Shown: piece by piece, positions 34,173 through 46,935 of the stretch
Layout: every line of letters starts with the position of its first letter
Position numbering within the stretch: the first letter of the stretch is position 1
DNA from: Ecdyonurus torrentis
Taxonomy: Eukaryota; Arthropoda; Insecta; Ephemeroptera; Heptageniidae
DNA: 64,000 nt
Assembly (NCBI GenBank): GCA_949318235.1
Contig: OX439129.1
Location: forward strand, 9,858,178-9,922,177
Reading direction: 5' to 3'
The notes under the pieces: generated by a model
Database searches by the model: none
What the model was told of the DNA's origin: nothing
Seen by the model: the letters and a program-made list of their open reading frames with translations, nothing else
Made by a program: the position numbers and the translations under genes

Positions 34173-34440
34173 AATTCAAATGCTTTATTTTTATTCTATG
34201 AAAAACAAACCATTGCTCTACTTTAAATTCCTCCACGTAAAGGTTAAACAAAAAACATTTATAATACATATCGTAGCATAAAATTGATTTTTAATGTTGA
34301 TTTACCTTGAGTATTATTTTCAAATTTATTTTACATGCCAAAAATGTCAACTGAGTGTTTATGAAGTCACAAATGGTCACAGAAATGAAACTAGTGCGCT
34401 GCGACTTGCAAAACTTGCAGCTGACCGATTTAGTATGTAA

Positions 34441-36371
34441 TACATTGACATAGATTTTTCTGACTTAACAACACGATTGAAAAGAAAATACATTTTCTTT
34501 AACTGATACGTTAAAGTGCAATTCACCGTGCGTCGGTCTTGCCGACATTGAGCAACGGTAAGATTTTGCACAAAGTCTTTTAGAATGTATTCACAAATTT
34601 ATTATTTTAGTGCTTTACTGACCATTTACATTATTATATATATATTTTGGAATACCTAAGTCTTTTTTTAGCAGTATACATTACCATACAAGTTTAAATA
34701 ACTATTATTATTTAAAAAGCTATAAATATTTACATAACAACACTCAAATGGTTTTTTATACATTGACATAGATTTTTCTGACTTAACAACACGATTGAAA
34801 AGAAAATACATTTTCTTTAACTGATACGTTAAAGTGCAATTCACCGTGCGTCGGTCTTGCCGACATTGAGCAACGGTAAGATTTTGCACAAAGTCTTTTA
34901 GAATGTATTCACAAATTTATTATTTTAGTGCTTTACTGACCATTTACATTATTATATATATATTTTGGAATACCTAAGTCTTTTTTTAGCAGTATACATT
35001 ACCATACAAGTTTAAATAACTATTATTATTTAAAAAGCTATAAATATTTACATAACAACAATCAAATTTTTTTTTATACATTGACATAGATTTTTCTGAC
35101 TTAACAACACGATTGAAAAGAAAATACATTTTCTTTAACTGATACGTTAAAGTGCAATTCACCGTGCGTCGGTCTTGCCGACATTGAGCAACGGTAAGAT
35201 TTTGCACAAAGTCTTTTAGAATGTATTCACAAATTTATTATTTTAGTGCTTTACTGACCATTTACATTATTATATATATATTTTGGAATACCTAAGTCTT
35301 TTTTTAGCAGTATACATTACCATACAAGTTTAAATAACTATTATTATTTAAAAAGCTATAAATATTTACATAACAACAATCAAATTTTTTTTTATACATT
35401 GACATAGATTTTTCTGACTTAACAACACGATTGAAAAGAAAATACATTTTCTTTAACTGATACGTTAAAGTGCAATTCACCGTGCGTCGGTCTTGCCGAC
35501 ATTGAGCAACGGTAAGATTTTGCACAAAGTCTTTTAGAATGTATTCACAAATTTATTATTTTAGTGCTTTACTGACCATTTACATTATTATATATATATT
35601 TTGGAATACCTAAGTCTTTTTTTAGCAGTATACATTACCATACAAGTTTAAATAACTATTATTATTTAAAAAGCTATAAATATTTACATAACAACAATCA
35701 AATTTTTTTTTATACATTGACATAGATTTTTCTGACTTAACAACACGATTGAAAAGAAAATACATTTTCTTTAACTGATACGTTAAAGTGCAATTCACCG
35801 TGCGTCGGTCTTGCCGACATTGAGCAACGGTAAGATTTTGCACAAAGTCTTTTAGAATGTATTCACAAATTTATTATTTTAGTGCTTTACTGACCATTTA
35901 CATTATTATATATATATTTTGGAATACCTAAGTCTTTTTTTAGCAGTATACATTACCATACAAGTTTAAATAACTATTATTATTTAAAAAGCTATAAATA
36001 TTTACATAACAACAATCAAATTTTTTTTTATACATTGACATAGATTTTTCTGACTTAACAACACGATTGAAAAGAAAATACATTTTCTTTAACTGATACG
36101 TTAAAGTGCAATTCACCGTGCGTCGGTCTTGCCGACATTGAGCAACGGTAAGATTTTGCACAAAGTCTTTTAGAATGTATTCACAAATTTATTATTTTAG
36201 TGCTTTACTGACCATTTACATTATTATATATATATTTTGGAATACCTAAGTCTTTTTTTAGCAGTATACATTACCATACAAGTTTAAATAACTATTATTA
36301 TTTAAAAAGCTATAAATATTTACATAACAACAATCAAATTTTTTTTTTTATACATTGACATAGATTTTTCT
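34441..36371. repeat. Satellite-like array: six 318-bp tandem units
   Basis: Units start at 34441, 34759, 35077, 35395, 35713 and 36031, with a partial seventh at 36349. Units 2-6 are virtually identical; unit 1 differs slightly at its junction (CACTCAAATGGTTTTTT). Each contains the hairpin GTCGGTCTTGCCGAC. Since 318 is divisible by 3, a 73-codon minus-strand frame repeats in each unit, but it has no family resemblance and is best seen as a by-product. Confidence 0.97.
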
Positions 36372-36561
36372 GGATTTATATAATTTATAATTGTTTAGAT
36401 TAAAAATTTACACTAATTAGATCAATATTTACAAATTAAATGACTAATGCAGACTAAATTTTTTTGTGTGCCGGCCTTGCCGGCTTTAACCAACGGAGAA
36501 ATTTATCTGCAAATCATCAATTAATATATCTGAGTAATAAATGTCACTGTTAAACTTTGCT

Positions 36562-36916
36562 TCATAACCTTAAACAAGATGAACAAATAAAATCTTTACT
36601 AGAAAAAGTTTCATTTGATAACTTAAGACATTTCAGATGATACCAATCCATGCATACGCCACAATAAAACATTTCATCTTTGGACTTTAAACAGGCTTTA
36701 CCTAATGCACATGTAGTTTTTGTTGCTTTAAAGAATGTTTGTTTTAATTCTGCTAAATATCTTACAGTACTGCCTTTCCCAGGACTTGCTATTTGTAAAT
36801 TGTAGGTTGGAGTGTTATTTATAACTTTAATCACTTCATTAGTTTTTGGCTTATCATTTTTTTTTCTAAAACAGGCACTGTAGTATTCTTTTAAGTGGTT
36901 ACATTTCTGTTCATGA
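36562..36916 (-). CDS. C-terminus of a PHD-finger protein, cut by the assembly gap
   Basis: The minus-strand open frame enters from the gap and ends at TGA 36562-36564. About 117 residues are visible. The C-terminal C-x5-C ... YCGVC ... WYHLKC ... CSSC pattern is a C4HC3 PHD finger with an enlarged first knuckle, preceded by YLAELKQTFFKATK. PHD fingers read histone tails, but they also occur at protein ends in several transposon families. The neighbouring tandem array and the hairpin 78 bp past the stop make a transposon protein at least as likely as a host gene. No start or upstream domain is visible. Confidence 0.6.
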
Positions 36917-37116
36917 NNNNNNNNNNNNNNNNNNNNNNNNNNNNNNNNNNNNNNNNNNNNNNNNNNNNNNNNNNNNNNNNNNNNNNNNNNNNNNNNNNNN
37001 NNNNNNNNNNNNNNNNNNNNNNNNNNNNNNNNNNNNNNNNNNNNNNNNNNNNNNNNNNNNNNNNNNNNNNNNNNNNNNNNNNNNNNNNNNNNNNNNNNNN
37101 NNNNNNNNNNNNNNNN
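36917..37116. other. Assembly gap (200 N)
   Basis: Exactly 200 undetermined bases bordered on the right by a (CT)n run, a typical assembly-breaking repeat. A round number suggests a gap of unknown true size. Confidence 0.99.
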
Positions 37117-39437
37117 CTCTCTCTCTCTTTCTCTCTTTCTCTCTCTCTCTCTCATCATGTGAGATGTTCGTTCACTTTCCCGCCTCCTTTCATCTTTTTC
37201 CTCCTCCTTCTCATAAAACCTGACAAGAATTATGATGATAAAGAAAAAGAACCTTAACAATAATTATTTATTATTATAATTATTATTATAGAGATGAGAA
37301 AAAAAGAGGAATGTGTATCAAATTTATATGATAAAGTCATTGGTTTAATCTTAAAGAAATTTAAATGATATAATATTTATATAATACACAACACATGTGA
37401 AAAAAAAAAAAAGAAAAAAAAGGTAAAAACAACTTGTTAGTTATTTTTCTTTTTTAATGTCTCGAAATAAAAATTATTAAATTTAAACCTATAATATAAA
37501 AATCCTTAAATTAAGTAACTATATTTTGCAGAAGTTGTAAACCTCTTTAATCGTCATTGCTAGAACCAACATACATAAGCATTTGCTAGATGAGAAATAA
37601 GTGCATCCAATATATTATTTTGTGATACCGACTGTTTATTTACATACAACAGGCAAAAATAAAAACATTATAAATATTAATACGGAAAAAAATTAATACT
37701 TAAAGCAGGTATTTAAAATCCTGTAAATGCAATAGGTATAGCCAAGAACAGGTATTATTATACTATAATAATACCTAATGCAGGTGTAATATGCTACAAT
37801 AAAGGTGTGACTTACTTAGATTAAGTAGTATTGTAGTTTATAACTACCTATTCCAAATTAAAGTGTATAAAATATACCTATATTGCAAAATACAGAATTC
37901 ATGTGTACCTGCCATAGGTAGTAATTTTGTCCATGTATATGCTTATATAGCTAATTTTCAGTACACACACACATAGCATAATTATGCGTATTTCTTTTTC
38001 AGTATAGAAGGGGTAAGTTGATATTCAAAACACCCCGTTCACAACGCCCCTTATAATCATACCAATTCTACATATCACATTTCATATTTTATACGCTATT
38101 ATACGAAATGACTATATAAGTATAATGATCGGTTGTCGGTTGCTATAAAATATTAGCCTAAAAATAACAAATAACAATATAACACATTTTTGGAAAATAT
38201 TATAGGCATTCTCTTACGTGATTATTTGCAAAGAATGGAATGATACGACATTAAATAGTAAAAAATTCTGCACAAATATATACAAAAAAAAAATAATAAA
38301 AAAAAATCGAACAGAAATAGCTAATAACTAATAAGTAAAAGGGGACAAAAAAAAATAAATAAAAACGTTAATTGTTGAAAATTTTGTTAATATAAGTTGG
38401 GTTAAATTGAGAGGTTTATAACCAGATTTCGCCCAATAGAAAGCCGTTAGTTACTATAATAATATTTTATTGTTATGCTGAATTACAACATGACACTTTG
38501 AGTCATGGAGAAGAATATCAAACATGTAAGTAATTATGCTTGCTGCGGATTTAAATTCATTTTTATTGCCAATATATCTAAATAAAAATAGGAATCATTC
38601 TTTATTAGCGTGACCTTGTGTATATGTACATATTATTATTTATATTACTCAACAAAGCAACGGCGGCATCTTTCGCAAACGGGATGAGAGAGAGAGAGAG
38701 AGATTGACGAAATGAAAAGCATCATTTCCAAAAGGTGAACAATCGAATAATCAAGTCATTTCTATGTGCAAATGTATTTTCAAATAAAAATATTGTAATT
38801 TGATAACTTACAGATAAAAAATTTAGACAGTCAATAAAATTCATATATAATCAACTTTTGGAGAAGGCTAAAGTATGCTGATTACCTAATTTAAAATCTT
38901 TCGGTTACATCATTTTATAGTTATAACTTCATTTTTAAAACACACACCGCTCTATAATTCTAAATTTTTTGTTTGTTAACTTTTAAAAAACATAATTAAA
39001 TTTTTATAAAAGAATTTCTATAAAATATCATCTTTGCAAGGTTATACATTTTTTTTTATTCAATTTTTAGGTAAAAACCTTTTAATATATATTGTAGTTA
39101 TTTTATTGTTATTTGCTTTATATTTATTTTTAATAATTTTATTAATGGTGCAAACTTTTGATATTATTAAAAAGTGCTTTTATATATAAACACCTGGTAA
39201 TATTATATTTGGTACTTTGCGCTATACGTACTCGATGCTATATCAGTGTGTATGTGTGTGTAGCTGCGTCACACAAACCTACCTCAGGGGATTTTTGGCT
39301 TAAATTATGCGCATCGCGAGAAGAATTTGCAATGTGTATATACGAATACTGATACTCACATCTGTCCTGTTAACTTGCCTGATCAGACTCGAAAATTAAT
39401 GTGAATTTTTTTATTCTTCTTTTTCTCTTATGTATAT

Positions 39438-39505
<68 letters not shown>

Positions 39506-40627
39506 TCTCTCTCCTTTCAACAGGTGTTTTAAAACTTTATTTATCTGAAATAATATTTTATACTATTTTATAAATGGTTACATCTGCATGAGGCATATTA
39601 TATCATTTGAATAAAATTATTTATATGGTCTGTATTATAATTATGATGTTTGACATAAAGAACAGATATAAAACATGTTTCTCACTTAACCCATTGGAAA
39701 TTTTATTTTATTTTCTTCTAACTATTCTTTTTCTATAGTAGAAATATTAAATTGGAGGTATCCGCATGACGTCATAATGTATACGCTTTGACGCCATAGT
39801 AGATCAATGAACAACTGCTCCAGAGCATTTAGGACCAACTTCATTTTTGGCTATATTTTCTTTAGGAAATTTAATATTTTATTATTATTATTATTATTAT
39901 TATTACTAGCATTTTTCTCACATATTTGAGATATATACTACAATTCAACCTATTAACATCTATATACTCTCTCGAGTCATTTTCCTATGGTCCGATATAT
40001 ATGTTATTGAGTGATCCAACATTATGACTTCAACTTTATAACATGATAGCATTCACCCTATAATATTGATATTATTGTATTTATTAGTACAATTTGTTCA
40101 TTCTTCGTATATTAAATTTATAAAAAATAGTTGATTATTTTGGTTCCACATTCCTTTTTTTTTTTTTTTTTTTTTTTTTTTTGTATGTAGTATTGTAAGT
40201 ATATACGTGACCTAAAACATGATTTTTTTTTTCAAGAAGAAAAAAAAATGAAAGTTTTTTTAAGTAGTATAAAAAAAAATAATAATACTATCATATTTAG
40301 CTATAACAACATCATGAGGGAGAATTTTTTTCCAAATGTCTGAAAATTTTTATAGTAATGTAAAATATTTTATTTTTATACCACAAAAAATCTAAGCAAT
40401 GAGTGATTAGACGTATAGCATAATGTGCTTATAGAAAAATATATTTTAAACAATACAGCATTTTTAATGTGTCTGCGTGCTTTTGTCACCAAAATTATAT
40501 AAAGAATTAAGAATTTCAAAATTTTAATTTTTATATAATATAAATTATAAATTAAAAAATAAATATTTGAAAAAGACTAAACATAATATTAAAAATAATA
40601 AAAAGAAAGGTATAAATAGTCGTTAAT
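37117..40627. other. AT-rich DNA with microsatellites, no gene found
   Basis: Contains a (CT)n run at 37117-37153, a short (GA)n at about 38687-38702, a (CT)n tract of about 60 bp at 39441-39502, (ATT)n near 39885-39905 and a T run at about 40157-40182. No exon with splice sites and codon continuity was found. Confidence 0.55.
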
Positions 40628-40897
40628 TTATTAAAAATATTTTTAATTATACATAAATTTACTGAAATATAATTTAACAGAATGTACAAAATACATGCAT
40701 ACATATACGCACATAATATATTATTTAATATATAATACGCAGTTCTTGTTGGCATATATATATATATTATATATATGCCAACAAGAACTGCATATTATAT
40801 TATTATCATGTGTATATGTATGCATGTATTTTGTACATTATGTTAAATTGTATTTCGGTAAATTTATGCATATAATTGAAAATATTTTAATAATATA
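40628..40897. repeat. 270-bp palindrome next to the giant palindrome
   Basis: Arms of about 130 bp centred near 40764: TGCCAACAAGAACTGC on the right is mirrored by GCAGTTCTTGTTGGCA on the left, and matching continues outward (ACAAAATACATGCATACATA and inverse). Arms carry several mismatches. Its right end touches the left end of the 14.8-kb palindrome. Confidence 0.85.
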
Positions 40898-41199
40898 TAA
40901 AAGTAGTATGTATGTAGTTATAAAACATGTAGTTATAAAACAGGGGCGTGGCCTATTTTACGATGTTTTATAAATACGTAGTTATAAAACCGTGGGTGTG
41001 GCCTATTTTATGATGTTTTATAAAACTTATGGTGGGGGAACATGCCTACGTCACAAAAGAGTGGGGGATTTTTTTTTTTTTTTTTTAAGAATGGCCGGTT
41101 CATGAATATTAATAGAGCGATTTATGAATATTATATATCCAATTAATGAGTAATATTTTATCGTTTGATAAATATGATATTGGTGATGTATTTTTTGCG

Positions 41200-42590
41200 G
41201 GAAAGTGAGTTACCGAAATACCACGAGTAAATCCGATTAACGTTTCATAAAAACAGTGGTGGGGGAAATTTTACGATGTTTTATAAAACCAGTGCCTGGG
41301 GGAAATTTTTCGAGGTTTTATAAAACCAGGTTGAAAAAAGAGGAAGGGAAAATTTTTCAATGTTTAATAAAAACAGTGGTGGGGGAAATTTTACGATGTT
41401 TTATAAAACCAGTGCCTGGGGGAAAGTTTTCGAGGTTTTATAAAACCAGGTTGGAAAAAGAGGAAGGGGAAATTTTTCCATGTTTAATAAAAACAGTGGT
41501 GGGGGAAATTTTACGATGTTTTATAAAACCAGTGCCTGGGGGAAAGTTTTCGAGGTTTTATAAAACCAGTGCCTGGTGGAAAGTTTTCGAGTTTTTATAA
41601 AACCAGTTGCCTACGTCACAAAAGAGTGGGGGAATTTTTTCAATATTAAGATTTGTTAATTCATATTTGATATGTGGTCTGGTTTATGACTATTATATGA
41701 CCGATTTATGTATATAATATGATCGATTAAAAAATGATAAATAGCAGCTTTATAAATTTTAATTGTACGGTTTATGATTATTTAAAAATATTTTTGGTTC
41801 GCTTATATTAAAATAATTTGCCGCTTACTTAAATGGCTGCGCTACTAGGTATAAACTTACCATGCGAGCGGAGCGAACACATGTATGCGCTCACCTCACT
41901 CCCGTCACACACACCAACCCATTTCTGAGTAAAAAAGAAAATAATAAAAAGTGGTAATATATTTTTGGCGGATGACCACGAGCAATACCGAATGAAACCG
42001 AGTGACCTCAATAACCTCAATTGCAAATCTAGAAGAACGCAACGAGCGTGTGTGATCTCCACCTACTCTTCCGACTGACTGCCAAAAGTGCCAGAATGTA
42101 AGCGCGAAGTGTGTTTTTGGTAATATACTAAAGCAATTTTCGCGGGAAAGCTAATTACCGACTTACCACGAGCAGTACCGATGAAAGCCGAGTTTAGCTA
42201 GGTATGGATAAATCATAAATAACGGTAAAATATATTTAGGTCAACGTTTCAGCAAGTCTACACAAGTTCAACTTCGCCCTGTAACGGTATTCACGTCTAC
42301 TTAACCAATACAGAGTCTGATGCTAGAGATACGGATACAATTATTTACTTACATCAATGGGTATTGTTTTGCAGAAGGTTTTCAAACAAAAGTTTGGTTA
42401 GCTAGAGGGTTGGAGTATCAATTTTTTTTTTTGTGATTAATGTCTTTTTAAGTATCGCTGGTCGGAGAGTTTACGTAACAGTGACTGCTCAACCCTTTGT
42501 ACTTTAGAGCTGGTCACAATTTATGTAACTAGGTCACTTGTTAATTACCGAAATACCACGAGCAAAATCGATGAAAGCCGAATGATGTCA
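41200..42590. repeat. Four dispersed copies of an ACCACGAGCA-containing motif (left arm)
   Basis: A motif of about 45 bp resembling GCGGGAAAGCTAATTACCGA followed by ACCACGAGCARTACCGATGA and AAGCCGA occurs near 41205, 41962, 42140 and 42541, mirrored in the right arm at 54039-55429. Copies are spaced irregularly, unlike a simple tandem array. Confidence 0.7.
41262..41600 (+). repeat. 120-bp tandem repeat, about 2.8 units (left arm)
   Basis: Units share GGGGGAAATTTTACGATGTT, TTTATAAAACCAGTGCCTGG and GGTTGRAAAAAGAGGAAGGG segments. The 120-bp period keeps a reading frame open, which creates a repetitive but not credible peptide. Mirrored at 55029-55367. Confidence 0.9.
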
Positions 42591-42619
42591 ATCGTTGTAA
42601 TTTATGTATGAATAAAGCA

Positions 42620-42865
42620 ATAAAGCAATGAAGCTGAAGATAACAAAAGGTAGCGACTGCACATTTTGTGCATTTTTTTCCGCATTTGGCCGACCGTCAA
42701 GATCTATTTCCGGTAAAATTTCAATTTTTTTTAAAAAAAAATACACACGATAATATTTTCCCGCCACTAAAACGTGAAAAATGCCGGAAATAAGAAATCA
42801 AATCTTGCAACAGACGCACGAAATGCGCAGTCGCTTCCTTACGTTATCTTCAGCTTTGTTGGAAT
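42620..42865. mobile_element. Inverted-repeat MITE, left-arm copy
   Basis: GCTGAAGATAAC..GGTAGCGACTGC on the left matches inverted GCAGTCGCTTCC..GTTATCTTCAGC on the right, about 55 bp arms. The interior includes paired TTTCCGG / CCGGAAA. The mirror copy is at 53764-54009. Confidence 0.8.
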
Positions 42866-44239
42866 AAAGTATAAATAACTGTAAAATAGATTAACCTGTA
42901 AAAAAGTTATATATTAAATTCATAGACTATGGACCTTATAAACGATAATTTATTTTCAATATAAATTTGCTATATACGTGTGCATTAACTTCCTGATTCT
43001 ACTTGAGCCTGTACATGTCATGTCATGTTTGTGGTAATTGTGTTAGAGTCACCTGGTTAAAGCCACAAACTTGTTTAGATAAAAAAGCTTAAAGATTCAA
43101 AAATTTTAGATTCAAAAACTTTTCTATCCAAAAACGTTTAGATTTAAAAGTTTTCAAATTCAAAAGTTTTTAAATAAAATGATTTATAAAAAAATATATA
43201 AAAAGGGAAAAATGTAAAGTACAAAAATGTAAACAGCAAAAATAAAAAAAGGTAATAAATATAGTATAAATACCGTAAAAGGTTTTCAAATATTTATTTC
43301 ATTATTTAAACTAAGTGTACTAGTTTATACAAGTTTAGACATGTTTAAAACACTACTTTAACATGTTCAGACATGTATAAGTCTGTTCAAAGTTGTTACG
43401 TGTTTTCTCAGGTGTGCATATGTCTTTTGATTTTGTTATCCTCACACAAAAATGCAGACACCTCTCCTTCTTATTATATTGTGTGACGGTTTAAGCACTT
43501 TTTTTTTGTTTAATGTTGTTGATGAGATTTGAGTACAATGAATTATACCTAAATAAATTTTGATGCGTATACCGTGACTGGTAGGTTCTTTCTGAGATTT
43601 TTATCATATGTTCCTTAAATAGTTTGTTTAGTACTTTAAAGGGTAGTTCGCATTCCCGCCGCTGTCGCTGTCCATGCCACCGCAGCCAGACCGCAGCAAA
43701 CCTTTTGACTTAACGTCATTAAACCTATTATCTCACTTATTTTTTGTGAGACTTCGGAAATTCTTATACATTTAACTTTTGTAAGTTTAATGTCTTAGTA
43801 CCATTTTTTTTCTTTTGCTTTACGCTATTTAAAATAAATATATAAATGAAACTATGACTTGTTATAGTTAATACAAAAGTATAAACCATCGTAAAAATTC
43901 TTGTATTTTTAGATCAAGGTTTTAACTAGTCTGCACAAGTATTGTGCTATCCTACATTTTAAGAGCAGGCAGCCGATATAGGACTTTTTTTTTACCAACG
44001 TTCAACTATGCATTACTTTTTATGTCACAAAAAAAGGGGGGCGGAGAAGTTTAAATTGACCACTTGGTAGTCTTCTGAAACAACTATGACCTAATTACTA
44101 CATTATTGTTACGAGAAAGGCAGGTAGCCAATACAAGACTTTACATCAGAGTTGCATAAAAGTTTAGATGGACTAGCGGAACCAAATTTCAGGAAACCTT
44201 TAAGCAGCTTTTAAGGAAATGTTACTTAAAAACTGCTTA

Positions 44240-44800
44240 GCTGTTTCCCTGATTGCAGACACGCCAGAGTTGCAAGACTCAAGATTCTACATTAAAGATA
44301 GTGACGCACCGATTTTGGTATCCGGTTTTGGCCACCGCGAAATATTTGAATTGCTGTGCAATCAAATAGCACGGCCAAAAACGACACTAGCGCCACCTGG
44401 TGGTAGAACGGTGAAACTCCTATGCTTTAACATGGATCGCAGTTATACATGGAACCAATAAGTGTGACTATCTTGTTTCTATCATCTTGGTAAGACTTAG
44501 TTAGACTTATTTTTGTGTTTTGCTGACTGCAGACATGCCAGAGTTGCAAGACTCAAGATTCTACATTCAAGATAGCAACGTGCCAATTTTTGTATCCGGT
44601 TTGGGCCGCCGCGAAATATTTGAAATGCTGTGCAATCAAATGGCACGGCCCAAGACGACATTAGTGGCACCTGGTGGAAAAACTGTGCAGGTTCTATGCT
44701 TTAACATGGGTCTCCGTTATACATAGAATCAATGGACGTCACTATCTTGTATCTAGCATCTTGGCAAGACTTGGTTGGACTTACTTTTTAGGCTCCGCTT
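44240..44800. repeat. Tandemly duplicated exon-like block, two units of about 276 bp (left arm)
   Basis: Unit 1 begins after TTGCAG at about 44256 and unit 2 after ACTGCAG at about 44532. Both read ACRYGCCAGAGTTGCAAGAC, and so on through ..TATGCTTTAACATGG and ..CATCTTGG. Unit 1 ends CATCTTG|GTAAGACT, a good donor-like site, while unit 2 reads GGCAAGACT. Frames of 80 and 68 codons are open but resemble no family. Mirror copies lie at 50069-50629. It could be a duplicated non-coding exon or a transposon piece. Confidence 0.6.
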
Positions 44801-45539
44801 AACTTTTAAAACCATGTCCACTATGTTGCAGAAAATGTCTCACTATTAACACTTTTTGTTGGCGTTCACCTAGAGTTACTTTTTATACAAAGAAACCTAG
44901 GAACAAGAGACCATATTACAAGACGTATATTTTTGAGGGTAACTTATTGTCTCCATCACAAGCCTATAGCCCCACGTTCACTCTCACCGCAATGCTAAAC
45001 TTTCGGGTATCTTTCTAAACCTATATTGACCAAATATTTCAACTACGACCCCTTGAATGCTTCTGTTGACCATTTTCATATTTTTTTATTTATCTTTATC
45101 ATTAGAAATATTCTTGTATGTTTAAAACGAAAAAAAAATTATAAAGAATAATAATGCATATTAAATTATAAAAAATATAAATAAAAATTTAACAGAATTT
45201 GAAATTTAAAAATAAATTAATATTTTGTCTTTAAGGAATTAAAAATGTACGCTTAAAAAAGGAAAGAAAGAAAAGCAGAAATTTAAAAACTTCATATATG
45301 TAAATTTAAAAACAAAAGTCACAATTCAGGACTAAAAACAAAACATAGCTCTATTGCTTATAATTAACGTCACCTTATATTCCAAAAAATACAATTTAAA
45401 CAAAAATGCACCCTGCTTTAAGAACGTTGTGTATAAAATTGGTGAGATTTGGTAACCTGCGAGATATGGTACCGTACCAGATCAAATGGAAAAACAAGTT
45501 AATATTTAAAAAAAATCAGCTGGGTCTTTAATACAGAAC

Positions 45540-46935
45540 TATATTAAAATATTCAAGCATTTCTTTAATTTATACACCAAAAAAGTGTTCAAAACTGTAA
45601 AAGAAAACCATTCTTTAAAAATAAAATAAGAACCAATTAACAAACCTAACAACCAAACAACCGACTAACTAACCTTTAGTTGCTTAAAAATAAATTTAAA
45701 AACCTAAAATATAAAATAATAATTAAAAAGCTTGCAAAAAAAAGTTATTTACTACACAAAAGTACAATAATAAAAATACTTTATTAAAAAACTTATCTAA
45801 ACTGGAAAACAGTTTACATAATTACAAAGCTGCATCTTACCTGTCTTTCAAGTAAAAATTTATTGTAAATACTATGAAAAATGTAAGAGACAAAAATTAA
45901 AAGATCAAATAAAAAAGAGAAGGTTAGAAAAGTTTAAAAAATGTAAAATAAATATTCAAGCATTTCATAAATTCATACACCAAAAAAGTATCCAAAACTG
46001 TAAAAGAAAAACCATTCTTTAAAAAATAAGAACCAACCAACCGACCAACTGACCTTTAGTTGCTTAAAAAATTAATTTTAAAACCAAAAATATAAAATAA
46101 TAATTATAAAGCTGAAAAAAAAGTTATTTATTAAACAAAAGTACAATAAAAAATACTTCATAAAAAAATCTTATCTAAACTAGAAAACAGTTTACATAAT
46201 TACAAAGCTGCATCTTACCTGTCTTTCAAGTAAAAATTTATATGAAAAATGTGAGGTACAAAAACTTAAATATATAAAAAAAGAAAAAAGAGAAGGTTAG
46301 AAAAAATTAAAAAAAGGTATATTAAATTTTCAAGCAATTCATAAATTTATACACCAAAAAAGAATACAAAACTGTAAAAGAAAAAACATTCTTTAAAAAA
46401 TAAGAACCAACCAACAACCCTAACAACCAAACACTTAACCAAACAACCAACCAACTAACCTTTAGATGATTAAAAAATTAATTTAAAATTCTAAAGTATA
46501 AAATAATAATTAAAAAGCTGAAAAAAAGCTATTTACTAAACAAAAGAACATTAAAAAAAACCTTATAAAAAAACTTATCTAAACTGGAAAACAGTTTACA
46601 TAATTACAAAGCTGCATTTTTCCTGTCTTTCAAGTAAAAAGTTATTGTAAAAACAATGAAAAGTGTTAGGTACAAATATTTAAACATAAAAAAGGGAAGG
46701 TTTGAAAAGTTTAAAAAAGGTATAATAAAATATTCAATCATTTCATTATTTATACAACAAAAAAGTATTTAAAAGTTAAAAAAAAACTTCTTTAAAAAAT
46801 AAAAACCAACCAACAAAACTAACAACCCAACACTTAACCAACCAACCGACCAACCAACTATAACCTTTAGTTGCTTAAAAAATAAATTAAAAATCCTAAA
46901 ATACAAAATATTAATTAAAAAGCTAGTTCCGCTCA
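45540..46935. repeat. AT-rich tandem array, about four units of 375-400 bp (left arm)
   Basis: Units share CTAAACTGGAAAACAGTTTA, AAAGCTGCATCTTACCTGTC and a (CCAA)n-like AACCAACCAACTAACC run, recurring near 45790, 46165 and 46565. Units differ by indels. Mirrored at about 47934-49329. Confidence 0.82.

Noticed and set aside
34441..36371. Regular repeats that could suggest a CRISPR array, and a repeated 73-codon frame
   Set aside because: Units are 318 bp and identical throughout with no variable spacers, in a spliced-gene eukaryotic context. The frame persists only because 318 is divisible by three.
41256..41600. Repetitive 114-codon open frame
   Set aside because: It is a translation of the 120-bp tandem repeat and appears in mirror image in the other arm; no splice sites or family match.
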